Assembly (NCBI GenBank): GCA_028641055.1
Contig: CM054062.1
Coordinates: 173,805,642-173,869,641 of the forward strand
Direction of reading: 5' to 3'
Length of the DNA: 64,000 bases
Origin: Alopecurus myosuroides
Taxonomy: Eukaryota; Streptophyta; Magnoliopsida; Poales; Poaceae
The notes under the pieces are model-generated. The model was given only the letters and a program-made list of their open reading frames with translations. It did no database searches and was not told the origin of the DNA. Numbering within the stretch: the first letter of the stretch is position 1; each line of letters starts with the position of its first letter. Shown piece by piece: positions 32,686 to 45,097 of this stretch. A program made the translations under genes and the position numbers.

Positions 32686-33244
32686 GTAGCCCCAAGTTCT
32701 GCGATGTGCATGTGTTCGTTGGAGACAAAACGGCGTGGGACCAAAAAGGTAACTGCAAGGCCCAAGAAAGGGCACGTGGCATGATAGTTCGTTGAGATTG
32801 TCCCCCATGATCACCTCGACGCCTCGGTAACACTTTGTGTGTGATTATTGCACCGCACCCATAACCCGAGCCTCGACATAGGGAATCTTTCTGGATCTTC
32901 TCTTCCTTTGTTGGCAAAGTTTCCTTCTTCCTCAAGATCTTCCCTTGCTTGTGCTTCACATTTTCCATAGACCTTCGCTTTCACCGGCGGTCATGGGGAA
33001 GAAATATACCACCGACCAGAAGGCCAGGGAGGTGACTACCGCGTCATCCGAAAAGCCCGCTCTTGGGGTCAAAAATATGAAAACAAGAGGCCCTCGACAA
33101 GCTACGCAAAGTGGCAGCCAATGACAACCATGAGAGGGGAGCCACCACGCTGCGGTTGGCCTAGACGGATTCCAACGAGCTCAGACCCATGGATTGCACC
33201 CTCTTCATGCACACGCTCTACTACGGGCTGGTGCCGTCCTTTTT
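32686..33244 (-). mobile_element. Remnant of internal region with antisense-gene start
   Basis: Polypurine tract complement at 32686-32701. On the plus strand (antisense to the element) ATG at 32993 opens MGKKYTTDQK, with a stop at about 33122. In the next frame LRPMDCTLFMHTLYYG (near 33180-33230) resembles the region just before the Transposase_28 domain of aORFs. The remnant is cut at 33245 by a copia LTR fragment. So a third Tat-type element also had an antisense gene. Confidence 0.5.
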
Positions 33245-33611
33245 GAAAGTACAATAATACCTCCTAGAGGGGGGTGAATATACGCTTTAAAATAATTACG
33301 GTTTAGGCTTGAATAAATACGGAATAAAACTAGTGTTTAATTTATCAAGCACAAAACCTATACAAGCTAGGTTCACCTATGTGCACCAACAACTTATGCT
33401 AAGCAAGATATACAACCAAGTTATAGCAAGATAGATGACTTCAAGCACGATGGCTATCACAAAGATAAATGCATAAGTAACAAGCTTAAGTAGAGAAATA
33501 ACCGAAGCACAAGGAGAAACTGATGTGATTACCGAAGTTCCTTCCCAAGGGAAGTACGTATTCGTTGGAGGTGTGTGGATCTGCCAAGGCACTCCAACGA
33601 ACGGTTGTGCT
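33245..33611 (-). repeat. copia LTR fragment
   Basis: It begins TGAAAGTACAATAATACC... with an AGAGGGGGGTGAATA block that matches the inner LTR end of the copia element at 10844 (AGAGAGGGGGTGAATAGG). It is cut at 33611 by the Athila LTR. Confidence 0.55.
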
Positions 33612-35024
33612 TGATATGTCTCAAACGTATCTATAATTTTCGATGCTCCATGCTTGTTTTATATCCAATACCTTTTTTCCACATGTTTTCCTTCGTTTTC
33701 CGGACGTTTTTGTGGTCTAACCTATTGACAAGATGCCATAGAGCAAGTTCCTGTTTTTTGCTGTTTTTGGTTTCAGAAAAGTTGTTCTAGAAATACTCTC
33801 GGAATTGGACGAAACAAAATCCGAAAGTCTAGGAATTCCCAACACGTCAACGGAGTCCAAAGGAGATCCAGAGGGGGCCAGAGGAGGAGCCACACCACTG
33901 GTGAGCGCGTGTCCCCCATGGCCGCGCCTGAAGGTGGTGTGGCCCCTCGGGCGCCCACCACCATCGCCCTTTCGCCTATAAAGTCTCCCCAAGGCATAAA
34001 CCCTAAAGAGATCGACCCCTTCCACGAAAAGTTCCGTAGCTCCGCCGCCGCCGTCGACAAGTTTCGGGGGGCATAAATCTCTGTTTCGGCACCCTACTAG
34101 GACGGGGAAGTGCCCCCTAAGCAATCTCCATCGACTCCACCGCCATCTTTATCGCCGTTGTTGTATCCCATGATGAGGAGGGAGTAGTTCTACCCAGGGC
34201 CGAGGGCTTTACTGGTAGCTATGTGTCTCATCTCTCTCTCCCATGGTGTGATCTTTATGTGATCATGAGCTTTGTAATCTAGTTGAATAAGTATATGTTA
34301 CTCTTGATCTATTATGCTACTCAAGTGGTTTTGTTATGAGATCTTTGTAGATAATTTGATCACGGTGTAAAGGTAACAGTGTGTGCACCGTGTGGTTTAG
34401 CATGATATTTATATTTTGTGTTGGATGGCCCTATGAAATTGTGGTGTTTGTTTGGAACCATCTAGGTCTCATGGTGATAGCATGAGGGTTGTCTGGATGG
34501 GGAAATGCGAACTCTGAGGAGTGCTTTTACATCCCTACGCAATGATTGGTGTTTGTTATCCGACCGAAGAGTGGTTCAGAGTAGAATAGGGAAGAGATTA
34601 TATTTATGCATTCAATTATGTTATTATTGTTGAGGGTGTTCACTAGTGAAAGTATGATCTCTAGGCCTTGTTTCTAAGGATTGAAACACCGTTTACAATC
34701 AGTTCTGCTACATGTTTGCTTGCTGCCATTTTATTTCAGATTGTTATTATCACTTATAATCATCAATATTACTTGTATTTCACTATCTCTTCGTCGAGCT
34801 AGTGCACCTATACAACTGACAATTGTTTTAGGTGTGTTGGGGACACAAGATACTTCTTGTATCGTACTTGCAGGGTTGCTTGAGAGGGATACCTTTGACC
34901 TCTACCTCCCTGAGTTCGATAAACCTTGGGTGATCCACTTAAGGGAAACTTGCTGCTGTTCTGCAAACCTCTGCACTTGGAGGCCCAACACTGTCTACAA
35001 GAATAGAAGCGTGTGCAGACATCA
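33612..35024 (+). repeat. 5' LTR of an Athila-lineage (Sabrina/WHAM-like) element
   Basis: It starts TGATATGTCTCAAACG and ends ...CAGACATCA, 1413 bp, ten bases before a primer-binding site. A TATA box (CCTATAAAG) lies near 33974. Sequence and layout agree with grass Athila LTRs as I know them. The partner 3' LTR was not found in the window. Confidence 0.82.
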
Positions 35025-35034
35025 AGCTCTTTTA

Positions 35035-35054
35035 TGGCGCCGTTGCCGGGGAGG
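35035..35054 (+). other. Primer-binding site of the Athila element
   Basis: TGGCGCCGTTGCCGGGGAGG, the standard grass Athila site, complementary to a tRNA 3' end (tRNA-Asp in the literature). Confidence 0.88.
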
Positions 35055-35201
35055 TAAGGTAAAATGTACTCACATCCTCGGGTGTGAGTGCTCGAAGTTA
35101 TTTCCTTTAGATTATGCAATTATATCTTTTTGTTTCTTGTTTTTATTTTCACTAGTTAGGCTTATTTTTACTTGTTCCTTGTTTTTATCTTTAGGCTTAA
35201 T

Positions 35202-35750
35202 GGAAAACAACAAAAATATGAGAGAGCTTTATAATGTTTATCTAGAGTTAGGACATGATGCTTTTTAAGATAAAATTAAAAACCCTATGGAGCTTTATTT
35301 GTATGCTAGTAGCAATGTTATTAGCATTAATTCTTTGGATACCATTACTTCTAATGCTATGGAAAATTCTAAGCTTGGGGAAGCTAGTTTTTATAATCTT
35401 TTTAGTTCCCCAGCTTTAGAGGAGAAAAATTGCTCTAATGATACTTTATCTCCCATATGTGATAAATGTAATGATGCTTGTGATAATTTAAATCCTCCTG
35501 CTGAAAGTATTCCTTTTAAAATACCTATGAAAATTATTGAACGTGTCATGAACAACTGCTATTTTGGAGATGGAACTGTCCATCCTAGTGATCATTTACT
35601 CTTTATACGTGAATTATGCGAGTTGTTAAAGTGTGCATGTATTTCAATGTACCAAGTTAAGAGGAGGCTATTCTCTTTGTCTCTTAAGGATAAATCAAGA
35701 GTGGTATGAGCTACTAAATGATCCTCGTCATTTGGAGTGGAAGGATCTTG
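35202..35750 (+). pseudogene. Athila gag N-terminus, truncated
   Basis: A leader ORF (ATG at 35202, ends 35268) is followed in another frame by 35287-35709 and, after a shift near 35700, by WYELLNDPRHLEW. The blocks DHLLFIRELCELLK and RRLFSLSLKDKS match grass Athila gag. At about 35750 the sequence passes directly into gag-like sequence of Tat element 2 with no LTR between. The AT-rich codon use of this part contrasts with the GC-richer sequence after the junction. Confidence 0.75.
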
Positions 35751-38502
35751 AGATCAGTGTTTCACGAGACGCCTGGCTCCGAGCAAAGGAGGCCATCCGC
35801 ACAAGCAAACCACCTGCGGCCGGGGTCCCACACGAAGACATGGTCGCCTACCACTACCATCTAGTGAGAGCGGCCACTGCTATCAAGGAAGCTCGAGAAG
35901 ATCTGGTCGTGCGAAAAAGAATGGCGGACGAGTCAAGCAAACGGCGAGCGCAGCTATCCCTATCACCTTCCGTCGGGAACCGCCCCCAGAAGAAGGGACG
36001 CGCCTCGAGAACCGCGACTATGGACGGCGAGTCCTTAAGCGGAATCAGCAAATCACTTATGCATGTGGATGAAGATGGAAGCATTCACCTGCAAACACCC
36101 GCAGCCGCGGTACTGGCCGCAACTACCTACATGCAGATAAATCAACCAGGGAAAACGATCCCCGCGCAGAGCAATACAAGAAAGTACAAAAGAACTAGGC
36201 ATGGCGGACGCAAAACTTGCCTCCTATGATCGCAGAAAGGCGGCTGAAAAAAAGGACAAGGAAGCGCCCCGCGGACGTAGAGATACTTCACCCGACAAGG
36301 AAAGATCGCCCCGCCGAGCACGGGGAAAAGAAGCCCGGCGACGAGGAGGTAGCCCGAGTGGCAGCAACAACAGCCCAAGAGGTCGAGACCGTAGCCGCAG
36401 CCCGAGAAGAGGACGAGGTCGCAGTCCGCGGAAGAATCGTGATCGCAGCCCGCGAGGAGATCGTGATCGCAGCCCGCGAGGAAATCGTGATCGCAGCCCG
36501 CGAAAAGATAGAGATCGCAGTCGCTCATGGCATCGCAGTAAAGAACCGAGAGGAGACGTCAATCGAGATGAGCCCGGGTACAATGCACGATCGGACATCG
36601 CCCAACGCAAGGCCGATAAAGGTCAGGCGGCCAGAAATCGCATGTGCTCCCCATCAACATCCTCCGATGATGAAGTCTGCAGAGCTCTATGCTTTACCCG
36701 CAGCATCCGCGAAGCACCACTGCCCAAAAGGTTTAAGCTATCCACGGAAGTACAGAAATACGACGGTTCGCAGGAGCCTTCTGCCTGGTTGTCGGACTAC
36801 CTCACGGCAGTAAAATGCCAACGTGGGAACAAAAACACAGCTATGCAGTACCTCAACCTACATCTGGTCGGTGCGGCTCGCAGCTGGCTCGAAGGAAGGC
36901 CGAAAGCATGCTACGGGTCCTGGGACGACCTAAACATAGATTTCTGCAATAATTTCCAAGCAACATACAAACGGCCTGCGACCATTGAAGAGGTACGAGC
37001 CTGCAAGCAGAAAAGTGGCGAATGTACTCACGAATATATTCAGCGATGGACCACGTTAAGGAATACGGCGGGAAATATTTCAGAAGAAGTCGCGGTTGAA
37101 GCATTCGCCAAAGGAGCACGGCGAACCTCTTTCAGGGAAGAGCTGGGGCGACTAGCACCCAAAACCATGGGAGAATTGATGGACATAGCCGATAGATGGG
37201 CAAACAGCAAAGACGCAGTGCACAACGAGAAAGATTCATCCCCAGCACGTGATGACGATCGCCATGGCCGAAAGAAAAAAAGAAAGAACTACGACCATGA
37301 TGATCGAGAAGAATTCATGGCAGCAGAGTTCACCAAAAACCGCGACAGCGGATACCGTGGAAAGCGCGAGTGGAAACCTAAGCAAGAAGAAAAAAAAACC
37401 CGAGGAGGACCTCGATGGTTACTGCACGCTACATCTGTTCACAGATAAGCGCACAGGCAAAACTAAGGCTACACACCTTCTCAAGGATTGCCGAAAGTTC
37501 ATCGAAATCCACGAGGCCCTCCTGAAGAACAACAAAGCAGCCACTAGCCAGGGTTACCCGCAGTTTCCCGGAGGAGGAGCTCAGGGATTTCAACAGCTGC
37601 AAGCCCTGCCCCCAGCAGGAAACCAAAACGCGATGCTAGCCCCGCTGCCAGCGCCACCCGCCCCTAATAAAGGATCCAACGGGTACCCGAACCCAGCAGG
37701 CCTCTTAGGCATGATACAAAAGGTCTGTCCATTCCGTAGAGCTCAGAAGACAAACACGCGACAGCTGTGCATGGCTGTGCAAACTCCAGCTACAAAAACT
37801 GAGTATCTGAAGATGGCGGAGCACCCGATAACTTTCTCTAAGGAAGATCACCCTCCTCGAGTCTATCGACCAGGACACGCCGCACTTGTCATACAAGCGC
37901 AAATTGGCAATTATGAGCTGGCTCGCGTGTTCATGGACGGAGGCAGCGGCATCAACATCATCTACGCCGACACGCTCCGGCGCATGAACAAGAATTTGGA
38001 CGGACTCGCAGAATCAGAGATATCCTTCCACGGGATAGTTCCAGGAAAGGCAATCCATCCACTCGGCATAATCAACCTAGAGGTGGTGCTAGGCAAACGA
38101 AGCAATTACAGACGAGAGTTCCTCGACTTCGAAGTCGTCGACTGGCCCTCACAGTACCACGCCATTCTTGGTCGAACGGCGTTCGCCAGATTCATGGCAG
38201 TACCTCATTACGCATATTTGAAGCTCAAGCTACCCGGAGAATATGACACAATCACCATCGATGGCGATTTTCAGAAGTCCAACAAGTGCGACATCGAATT
38301 CAATGAGATCGCGCAATCTTTCGGGATGCAGGAAGAACTAGAAGAAATAACAAAAACCACGGATCACACCGTGATGCCCCTCACCAAGAAGAACGCTCCA
38401 GAGCTCGAGTTCAACACAAATAGCGGTACCCGCAAGCATCAAATACACCCGACGGATTCCGCGAAGACGGCGATGGTGTCCACCACCCTTTCACCAGCAT
38501 AG
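35751..38502 (+). pseudogene. gag and protease of Tat element 2 (frameshifted)
   Basis: The N-terminal part (about 35751-36190) lies in one frame; from 36201 the frame differs. An Arg/Ser/Asp-rich low-complexity stretch (about 36290-36550, repeated RDRSPRG/N) is followed by the retrotransposon gag domain (about 36720-37200: AWLSDYLTAV, AARSWLEGRP, FREELGRL). A run of A near 37387-37399 shifts the frame again. In the new frame there is CTLHLFTDKR, a zinc-finger-like His/Cys block, then protease with FMDGGSGINI near 37931 and AILGRTAF near 38165. A stop TAG ends the frame at 38500-38502. Confidence 0.83.
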
Positions 38503-40080
38503 GAAAGCGCGCTCGTCGAACTCCTCCGTGAGTACTGGGAAATGTTCGCCTGGCAACCCTCAGACATGCCAGGAATACCCAGGGAGTTTGCCGAGCACTC
38601 ACTCGAAGTCTACAAGGACGCAAAGCCCATCAAGCAGACCACCCGACGGTTTTCAGAACCTAAGCAGAAAGCGCTCGGAGAAGAGATAAACAGATTGATC
38701 GCAGCAAAATTCATCAGAGAAATAAAGATATCCACTTGGTTAGCAAACCCAGTGCTGGTCCCAAAGAAGAACACCAACATCCTTTGAGTATGCATCGACT
38801 ACACGTCGCTGAATAAACACTGCCCCAAGGATAACTTTCCCCTCCCGCGAATCGATCAAATCGTGGACTCCACCGCAGGCTGCCAATGCCTCTCCTTCCT
38901 GGACGCCTATTCGGGATACAACCAAATCCGGATGAAACAGGAAGATGAGGAAAAGACAACATTTATCACACCTCACGGTGTATACTGCTACACGACAATG
39001 CCCTTCGGGCTCAAGAATGCAGGCGCAACATATCAGCGCTGCATGCAAAAATGCCTCGCCAAGCTCATTGGCAAGAACATACAAGTGTACGTTGACGACA
39101 TCGTCATCAAGACTCGAGTGGAGGATACGCTCCTCGACGATATCAGAGAAACATTCGATGCGTTGAACGCATACCGAATAAAACTCAACCCAACCAAGTG
39201 CGTCTTTGGTGTCCCCGCAGGACAACTTCTCGGGTACCTGGTCTCCGCTCGAGGAATTGAAGCCAACCCGGAGAAGATACAAGCAATCTTGACAATGAAG
39301 GAGCCCACCAATCTACACGGAGTCCAACAGCTCGCCGGGCGACTAGCCGCATTGAGCAGATTCATCGCACGATTGGGCGAACAGGCGTTACCCTTCTATA
39401 AAATGTTGAAGAAGACAGATAAATTCGAATGGACACCTGAAGCAAAGCAAGCGTTTGCAGATTTGAAGCAAACACTACAGAGCAGGCGTATCTTGGCTAC
39501 TCCACACGAAAGGGAACCGCTATATTTATACCTAGCCGTAACAAACCAGGTGATCAGCACAGCCATAGTAGTAGAAAGACCAGAAGAAGGAAAGCCATAT
39601 GGAGTGCAAAGGCCAATTTACTACATCAGCGAGGTCCTTTCTCCGTGCAAACAACGATATCATCACTACCAAAAGCTTGCATACGGAGTTGTGCTTACAA
39701 CTCAAAAGCTTAAACACTACTTCCAGGAGCATACCGTAACGGTGCTAAACGATGCATCACTCGGTACGATAATGAACAACCCAATGGCATCAGGAAGAAT
39801 AGCGAAGTGGAGCATCAAGCTAGGCGCCTGGGACATCATCTATGCAGGACGCAATTCCGTGAAGTCACAGGTACTCGTGGAATTTCTGAGCGAATGGACA
39901 GAACTACAAACACCCGGACCACCGGAATATACGAGTAACTGGATCATGTACTTCGACGGGTCAAAAAGAAATGAAGGAGCTGGAGCTGGGATCGTCCTAA
40001 TATCACCGAGAGGAGATAAATTACAGTACGTCCTACGATTGGACTCCCCCCCCCCCCGACGATCCAGCATCAAACAATGA
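38503..40080 (+). pseudogene. Reverse transcriptase and RNase H of Tat element 2
   Basis: The frame continues from the protease. A TGA at 38785-38787 stands where the family usually has Arg (before VCIDYTSLN), a CGA-to-TGA type change. The RT core is about 38790-39260 with FLDAYSGYNQ and catalytic YVDD at 39088-39099. RNase H follows (about 39520-39900), then the start of the archaeal-type RNase H (YFDGSKRNEGAG near 39950). A run of C near 40047-40058 shifts the frame, so this frame ends early at 40080. Confidence 0.86.
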
Positions 40081-41740
40081 CGCAGAATATGAGGCCTTAT
40101 TACATGGGATGAAGATGGCAATCGCATGTGGAGCCACCCGGTTGATGATCTATGGCGATTCTAATCTCATCGTGCAACAGACAATGAAGGAGTGCGACGC
40201 TATCGCAGAAAACATGGTCACCTACCGGGACATGTATAATCTACTCGAAGGAAGTTTCAAAGGATGCGAGCTGAAGCACATTGCGAGATCCAGTAACGAA
40301 GAAGCAAACAGGTTGGCAAACATGGGGTCCACAAACACACCCATACCACCTGGTATCTATTTTGAGAGGATGATCAAGCGTTCAGTCAAGGTTAAGAAAA
40401 CTGCTGAAGCACCCACAATATCAGAGACAGAGGTCAGCCCGCAAGTTGCTATCATCGAACTCAGCCATGGCATCTCACGACAAATTTTTCTGGTCGAGCC
40501 AGTCTGGACGCAGAAATATCTCGACTACTTGTCCGCCAAAAATCTCCCAGCAGATCCTCGCGAGGCTCGACAAATAGTGAGACGCAGCAAATCTTTTCGG
40601 ATACTCAACGACGAGTTATACAAGCAGAGCATCTCATGCATACTGCAAAGATGCATAGCACCCGAAGATGGCAAGGAATTACTACGAGACATACACCAAG
40701 GAGATTGCGGACATCACGACAGTTGGAAAGCAATCGTGGGCAAAGCTTTTCGAGCTGGATTTTACTGGCTTACAGCAGCCCAAGACGCAAAGCAATTGAT
40801 CGACAGGTGCAATGCTTGCCAACGATTCGCACCCAAACCTCACGTTCCCGCTACAGAATTGCATATGATACCTATCGCTTGGCCCTTTGCACAATGGGGG
40901 CTGGACATGGTAGGTCCATTACGCAAGTCTACACCCGGTGGATACACACACTTGCTAGTGGCAGTCGACAAATTTACGAAGTGGATCGAAGCAATGCCAG
41001 TGACCTCGGCTAGCGCCCAATGCGCTGTCAAATTCCTCGATTCCATCGTCTGTAGATTCGGAGTACCACACAACATCATCACCGACAATGGCAGCAACTT
41101 CACGGCAAAGGAAACACTGCAGTTTTGCGAAGAAAAATGAATCATCCTCAAGTTCGCTTCGGTGGGTCATCCGCAAACAAACGGCCAAGTGGAACGATCC
41201 AACGGATTAGTCTCGGCTGGCATCAAGAAACGACTACCCGATCGCCTACATCCAGCAGCAGGACACTGGGAAGAAGAGCTATCTTTCGTGCTATGGAGCT
41301 TCCGCACAACTCCAAATCGATCCTCAAATTACACACCATTCTTCATGGTATACGGGGCTGAAGCCGTCCTTCCCGAGGACGTCCGATTTAGCACCCCACG
41401 GGTGGTTTCTTACAGCGAAGAAACATCTAACAGGGCACTCGCAGGCGATATGGACGCACTCGACGAAATACGCAACATTGCACTCGCAAGATCAGCAGTA
41501 TATCAGCAGTCGTTGCGAAACTACCACAGTCTCCGAATACGCCACAGAGCCTTCGCGGCGGGAGATTTGGTGCTACGGCTCAAGCAGAAAGAAGGACATA
41601 AGCTCGAACCGCCCTGGGAAGGACCCTTCATAATACACGAAGTTATCCCAGGTGGCGCCTATCGACTGAAGAACCCGACGACTGGAGGCATCTACTCCAA
41701 CCCATGGAATATTGCACACCTCCGCAAATTCTTCCCCTAG
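40059..41740 (+). pseudogene. Archaeal-type RNase H (rest) and integrase of Tat element 2
   Basis: After the poly-C shift the archaeal-type RNase H continues (AEYEALLHGM near 40086, YGDSNL near 40150, EANRLANMG near 40305). Integrase follows: zinc module (GDCGHH near 40700, CNAC near 40810), Asp 40904-40906, Asp 41084-41086 and Glu 41192-41194, that is D-x59-D-x35-E. A TGA at 41138-41140 separates the second Asp from the Glu. The C-terminal domain ends at 41740 (PWNIAHLRKFFP). Confidence 0.86.
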
Positions 41741-42020
41741 ATTTACCTTTACTCATACAAATAAGGCTATACTAGCCAACTTGTAGCCCGAAACACATGG
41801 CTCCTCAGCCATTTCAAGAAAAATACATGGTTCCTCAACCATAGCTACTCGCAATCTCCATCCTTAAGTGCTCAAGAACAAGTACACACCCCAAAAATAT
41901 GCACGGGGGCTACGCCTAAAAATAGCGCAACAGGAGTAATATCATATACACAATATTACACACAAGGTAGACGCCTTACAAAGTTTTTGAGAAACTATAC
42001 AGGATACATCCATCCTATGA

Positions 42021-42825
42021 TTACATATGGCGGCGAGTGTTTTCCTCGGCTAGAACCCGATCCACCTCTGACGAGGTCAATCGAATTATCTCCTCTGCGG
42101 CAGGCCGAACAACACTATAATGAGGTGACATATTGACCTGACCATCAGGGAGCCTAGCCACGGAGCTGAAATTCACCTCTAGATGCCACAATCGGACGAA
42201 GGAGAGCGCCACTACTGCACCACAGATCATCTGATTACGGACACACTCGTGGACTTCTCCTTCTCGCCCGAAAGTTCTAAGGAGATAGCTCCAATCTTCT
42301 GGACCCCTTTCCAATGGGTAAAAAGCGGAGTTCACAGCAATCAAAATCTCGTGAAACGAACTCACGAGTGTCTTGGCCTGATTTACCCGATACTTCAAGG
42401 TAGCGAGCACAAAGTCGCGACTACGATCGGACCAAAAATTATTTGCATGGGGTTTTGAACTACCAGCTTCGTGAAGAATATGGTTCTCCACCCACTGTTT
42501 CTCGCTCCTGTCATCTGGTTGAACAACTGCAAAGAAGCACATAGGATCAAAGGGAGATAGCAACTACAGAAAGCCAGGGGGCTGAGATACTTACAGAGCA
42601 AATCCCTAGCAACAACTGCCAACTCATCCATCACAAACTGCTCACGTTCAATCGCAAGTTTTTGTTTGGACTTAGCAACATCCGCTACCCCACGCAGAGC
42701 TTTTAGCTTGCGCTCACCATCTGCAACACGGTCGCGAAGGCCCGCAAAGGTACCAACAGCGGCAACAAGAGGATTCGCTTGGGCAGCAAGTCCACCTGAA
42801 GACTCCGCGGCAACTCCGGTTACCT
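42021..42825 (-). CDS. Second antisense gene (aORF-2) of Tat element 2, coiled coil
   Basis: Exon about 42825-42596 encodes an Ala/Lys/Glu-rich, probably coiled-coil segment ending in DELAVVARDLL, with a donor |gtaagt near 42596. The acceptor (TTTGCAG) is near 42527, and the next exon runs to the stop at 42021 (QWVENHILHEAGSS, FWSDRSRDFV). Phases of the two exons agree. Upstream exons are not clear, so it may be a separate gene or the far end of aORF-1 after a read-through. No known domain. Element 1 has no obvious copy of it. Confidence 0.5.
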
Positions 42826-43038
42826 GGAAGAATACAAAAAAAAAGTGGAGGAATAAGATGCTCCATTAGAGATATAACAACCACCTATTCGACAGGTGCT
42901 CGGGGGCTACTCCCATCGGGAGAAAATACATCACTCACATGAAGCATTTCAGAAGAACATTTCGATTAAACGATGAAAATACGGGAATACATCCCAAGGT
43001 TCATTACAATCGAAAGAACGAGCTACGAAGAACATATA

Positions 43039-45097
43039 CTAAGGAGCTGCAGTTGTGCTGCCACTCGCGGCAGTGCTCCCCCTACGACTAGCGCGGGCAA
43101 TCAGCTCAGATAACTTCCGGGCAAGGACTCCAGCCGAATCGCCAAAACGACGAAGCGCTACCTTTTTGCCCGTAGAAGAATCGACGGGAAGATCCGAGTA
43201 TGCCTCCTCCAAGCCCGTGACTCCGTGCGCCAGCGCAAACTGGATGGCAGTCTTCGCTCCAGACTCTGACTGAGCAACCGCGTAGGCGTCAAGGAGATTG
43301 CTCTCCAAGAATATCTTCAAAAGATCACCTAGCGCGGGCGGGGACACATCGTCGACCAGAAGACGACCATGAAGCTGCGTCAACACTCGAACGACATCGC
43401 CGATCAGAGCGCAAATCCCCTCAGCATGCTTCCTGAGCTGGGCGCACGAATCAGTCAGAGCATCCACCCGTTGGACCCCAGGCAGCTCCAGCGAGATGCC
43501 TAGAGACCTGCAGGAAAAATATTAAGATCCAAGGGCCTACCAGATAATCGGAGGACAACAAGAGACCAAATGCAACTTACCCGCAAAACGCTCGGCCAAA
43601 GGGCGAAGGAAGTCAACAAGGTCGGAGTCCGCCTTGGTACCAGCCTCCTCCAGCTTCTTCAGGGCATCCTGCGCATCCGAAAGCTTTCCCGCAAAGTCAG
43701 TCGACTGCTTATGAGAAGATTCAAGCTCCACTCGAGCAGTCTCCAACTGAGCCTCCAGGGCGCCTGCTCGAGTGACAGCGGCCACCTTTTCATCCTTCAA
43801 CGCGTCGATTTGAGCTGCATAGACAACAGGTTTAAAATCCAAAGGAATTAATGCGATTGGAAAGGTGAGATAAAAAGAGTTGACGATTTTACCTCGGAGA
43901 AGATCGTTGTCCGAGACAAGTCGATCGTGATCCGCCCGAGGGGTCACGCATTCTGTCTCAGCCGAGATAACGTGACGGACAACGGCCACAAGGGAGTCAA
44001 GAAGAGACTGCAAGAGTATAAAGAAGGAAAAGTCAAAAAGGAGAAGATTGAGCCTATACGCGATTGCAAACATTCGAGTATAGCCTCGGAGGCTACTCCC
44101 ATCGGGAGCACTGCCGTGCTCCCGATAAACCGAAGAAAAGAGAGAGCAGGTCTTTGAGCCTGTAGCCAATCATACATGATTAACTACAGCCTCGGGGGCT
44201 ACTCCCATCGGGAGCACTGCCGTGCACCCGATAAAAAATCCAAACAGACAACGGGCAATATGAAAAGGAAGACAAGAATATTTACCTGGCCCTGAGCTAT
44301 GGAGAGAGGGTCCGTCGAGCTACCCGACACTTCTTTCGGAATCGAAGCTCCAACAGTAAAGCTAGGAATCCTATATTCCGTAGCTACCGTTGTGGGAGCT
44401 GCACCCGGAGAGTTCTGCACAGTGCATGTAGTCGCGGTCTCACCCGCAACAGTAGCCCTCTGCCTCTTTTCGAGAGGGAGGGAAGAGACGAACCGCCGGG
44501 GGCTGATGGATTGAAGACTGTCATAAAGAACAACAATTTGTCAGAAGAAGCAAAAGGAAACATTCGACTAGAACCAAAAAGAAAAGCAGAGACTTACTCG
44601 TCGTCGTCGTCATCCAACATATCCGCGTTCCAGGCGGTATGGATCTTCGGCAAGGAAGAAGAAGGGGCGCGCGCACTTAGCGGAGTCACGATGAGAGGCT
44701 CCTTTTCTGGCGACTCCTTACCCAAGGAGTTATCCTTAGAGGTGGCTTCATCATTCTCCAATCGGCGGCGTTTGCGTATGCGAAGGTCGCTACCCGATTC
44801 TTCCGCGTCATCCGAGGAATCATGCTCGGAGCTCGAATCGGCTTCAGCAACGCTAGTGTCGGCTGGGGCGTCCAGATTGCTTGCCAATAAGTCCGAGACC
44901 TCTTCTCCGGAGATTGGCGGGTAGCAATCGTCCACCGCTAAACTCTACAAAAGAAGAAAGGAAAGAAGAATTTCAGCCAACAAAAAAAACTTTCGAGCTG
45001 GAAAGAGACGGAATTCAAAGGAAAGCTCGAACTTACTTCAGGTGGTGGAGGCCTTGATGCCTCAAAAGCTGCTACTGGGCAGTTGGGGAAGGTGTCT
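43039..45097 (-). CDS. Antisense gene aORF-1 of Tat element 2, 3' exons
   Basis: Continuation of the gene that begins at 52264. A short piece with PPPPE ends in a donor near 45040. The next exon (about 44940-44600) is very acidic and Ser-rich. Later exons include a coiled-coil part (about 43815-43582, ending at a gtaagt donor) and the last exon from an acceptor near 43513 to the stop at 43039 (rich in Ala, Ser, Thr at the end). This matches the exon plan of the aORF in element 1 (acidic region, coiled coil, C-terminal region with RYAARGG/ALRRFG-like helices). Splice sites look sound although the gene is split by the insertion. Confidence 0.55.

Noticed and set aside
35202..35268. Host gene start at MENNKNMRE
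   Set aside because: It is in the leader of an Athila element, just after its LTR and primer-binding site.
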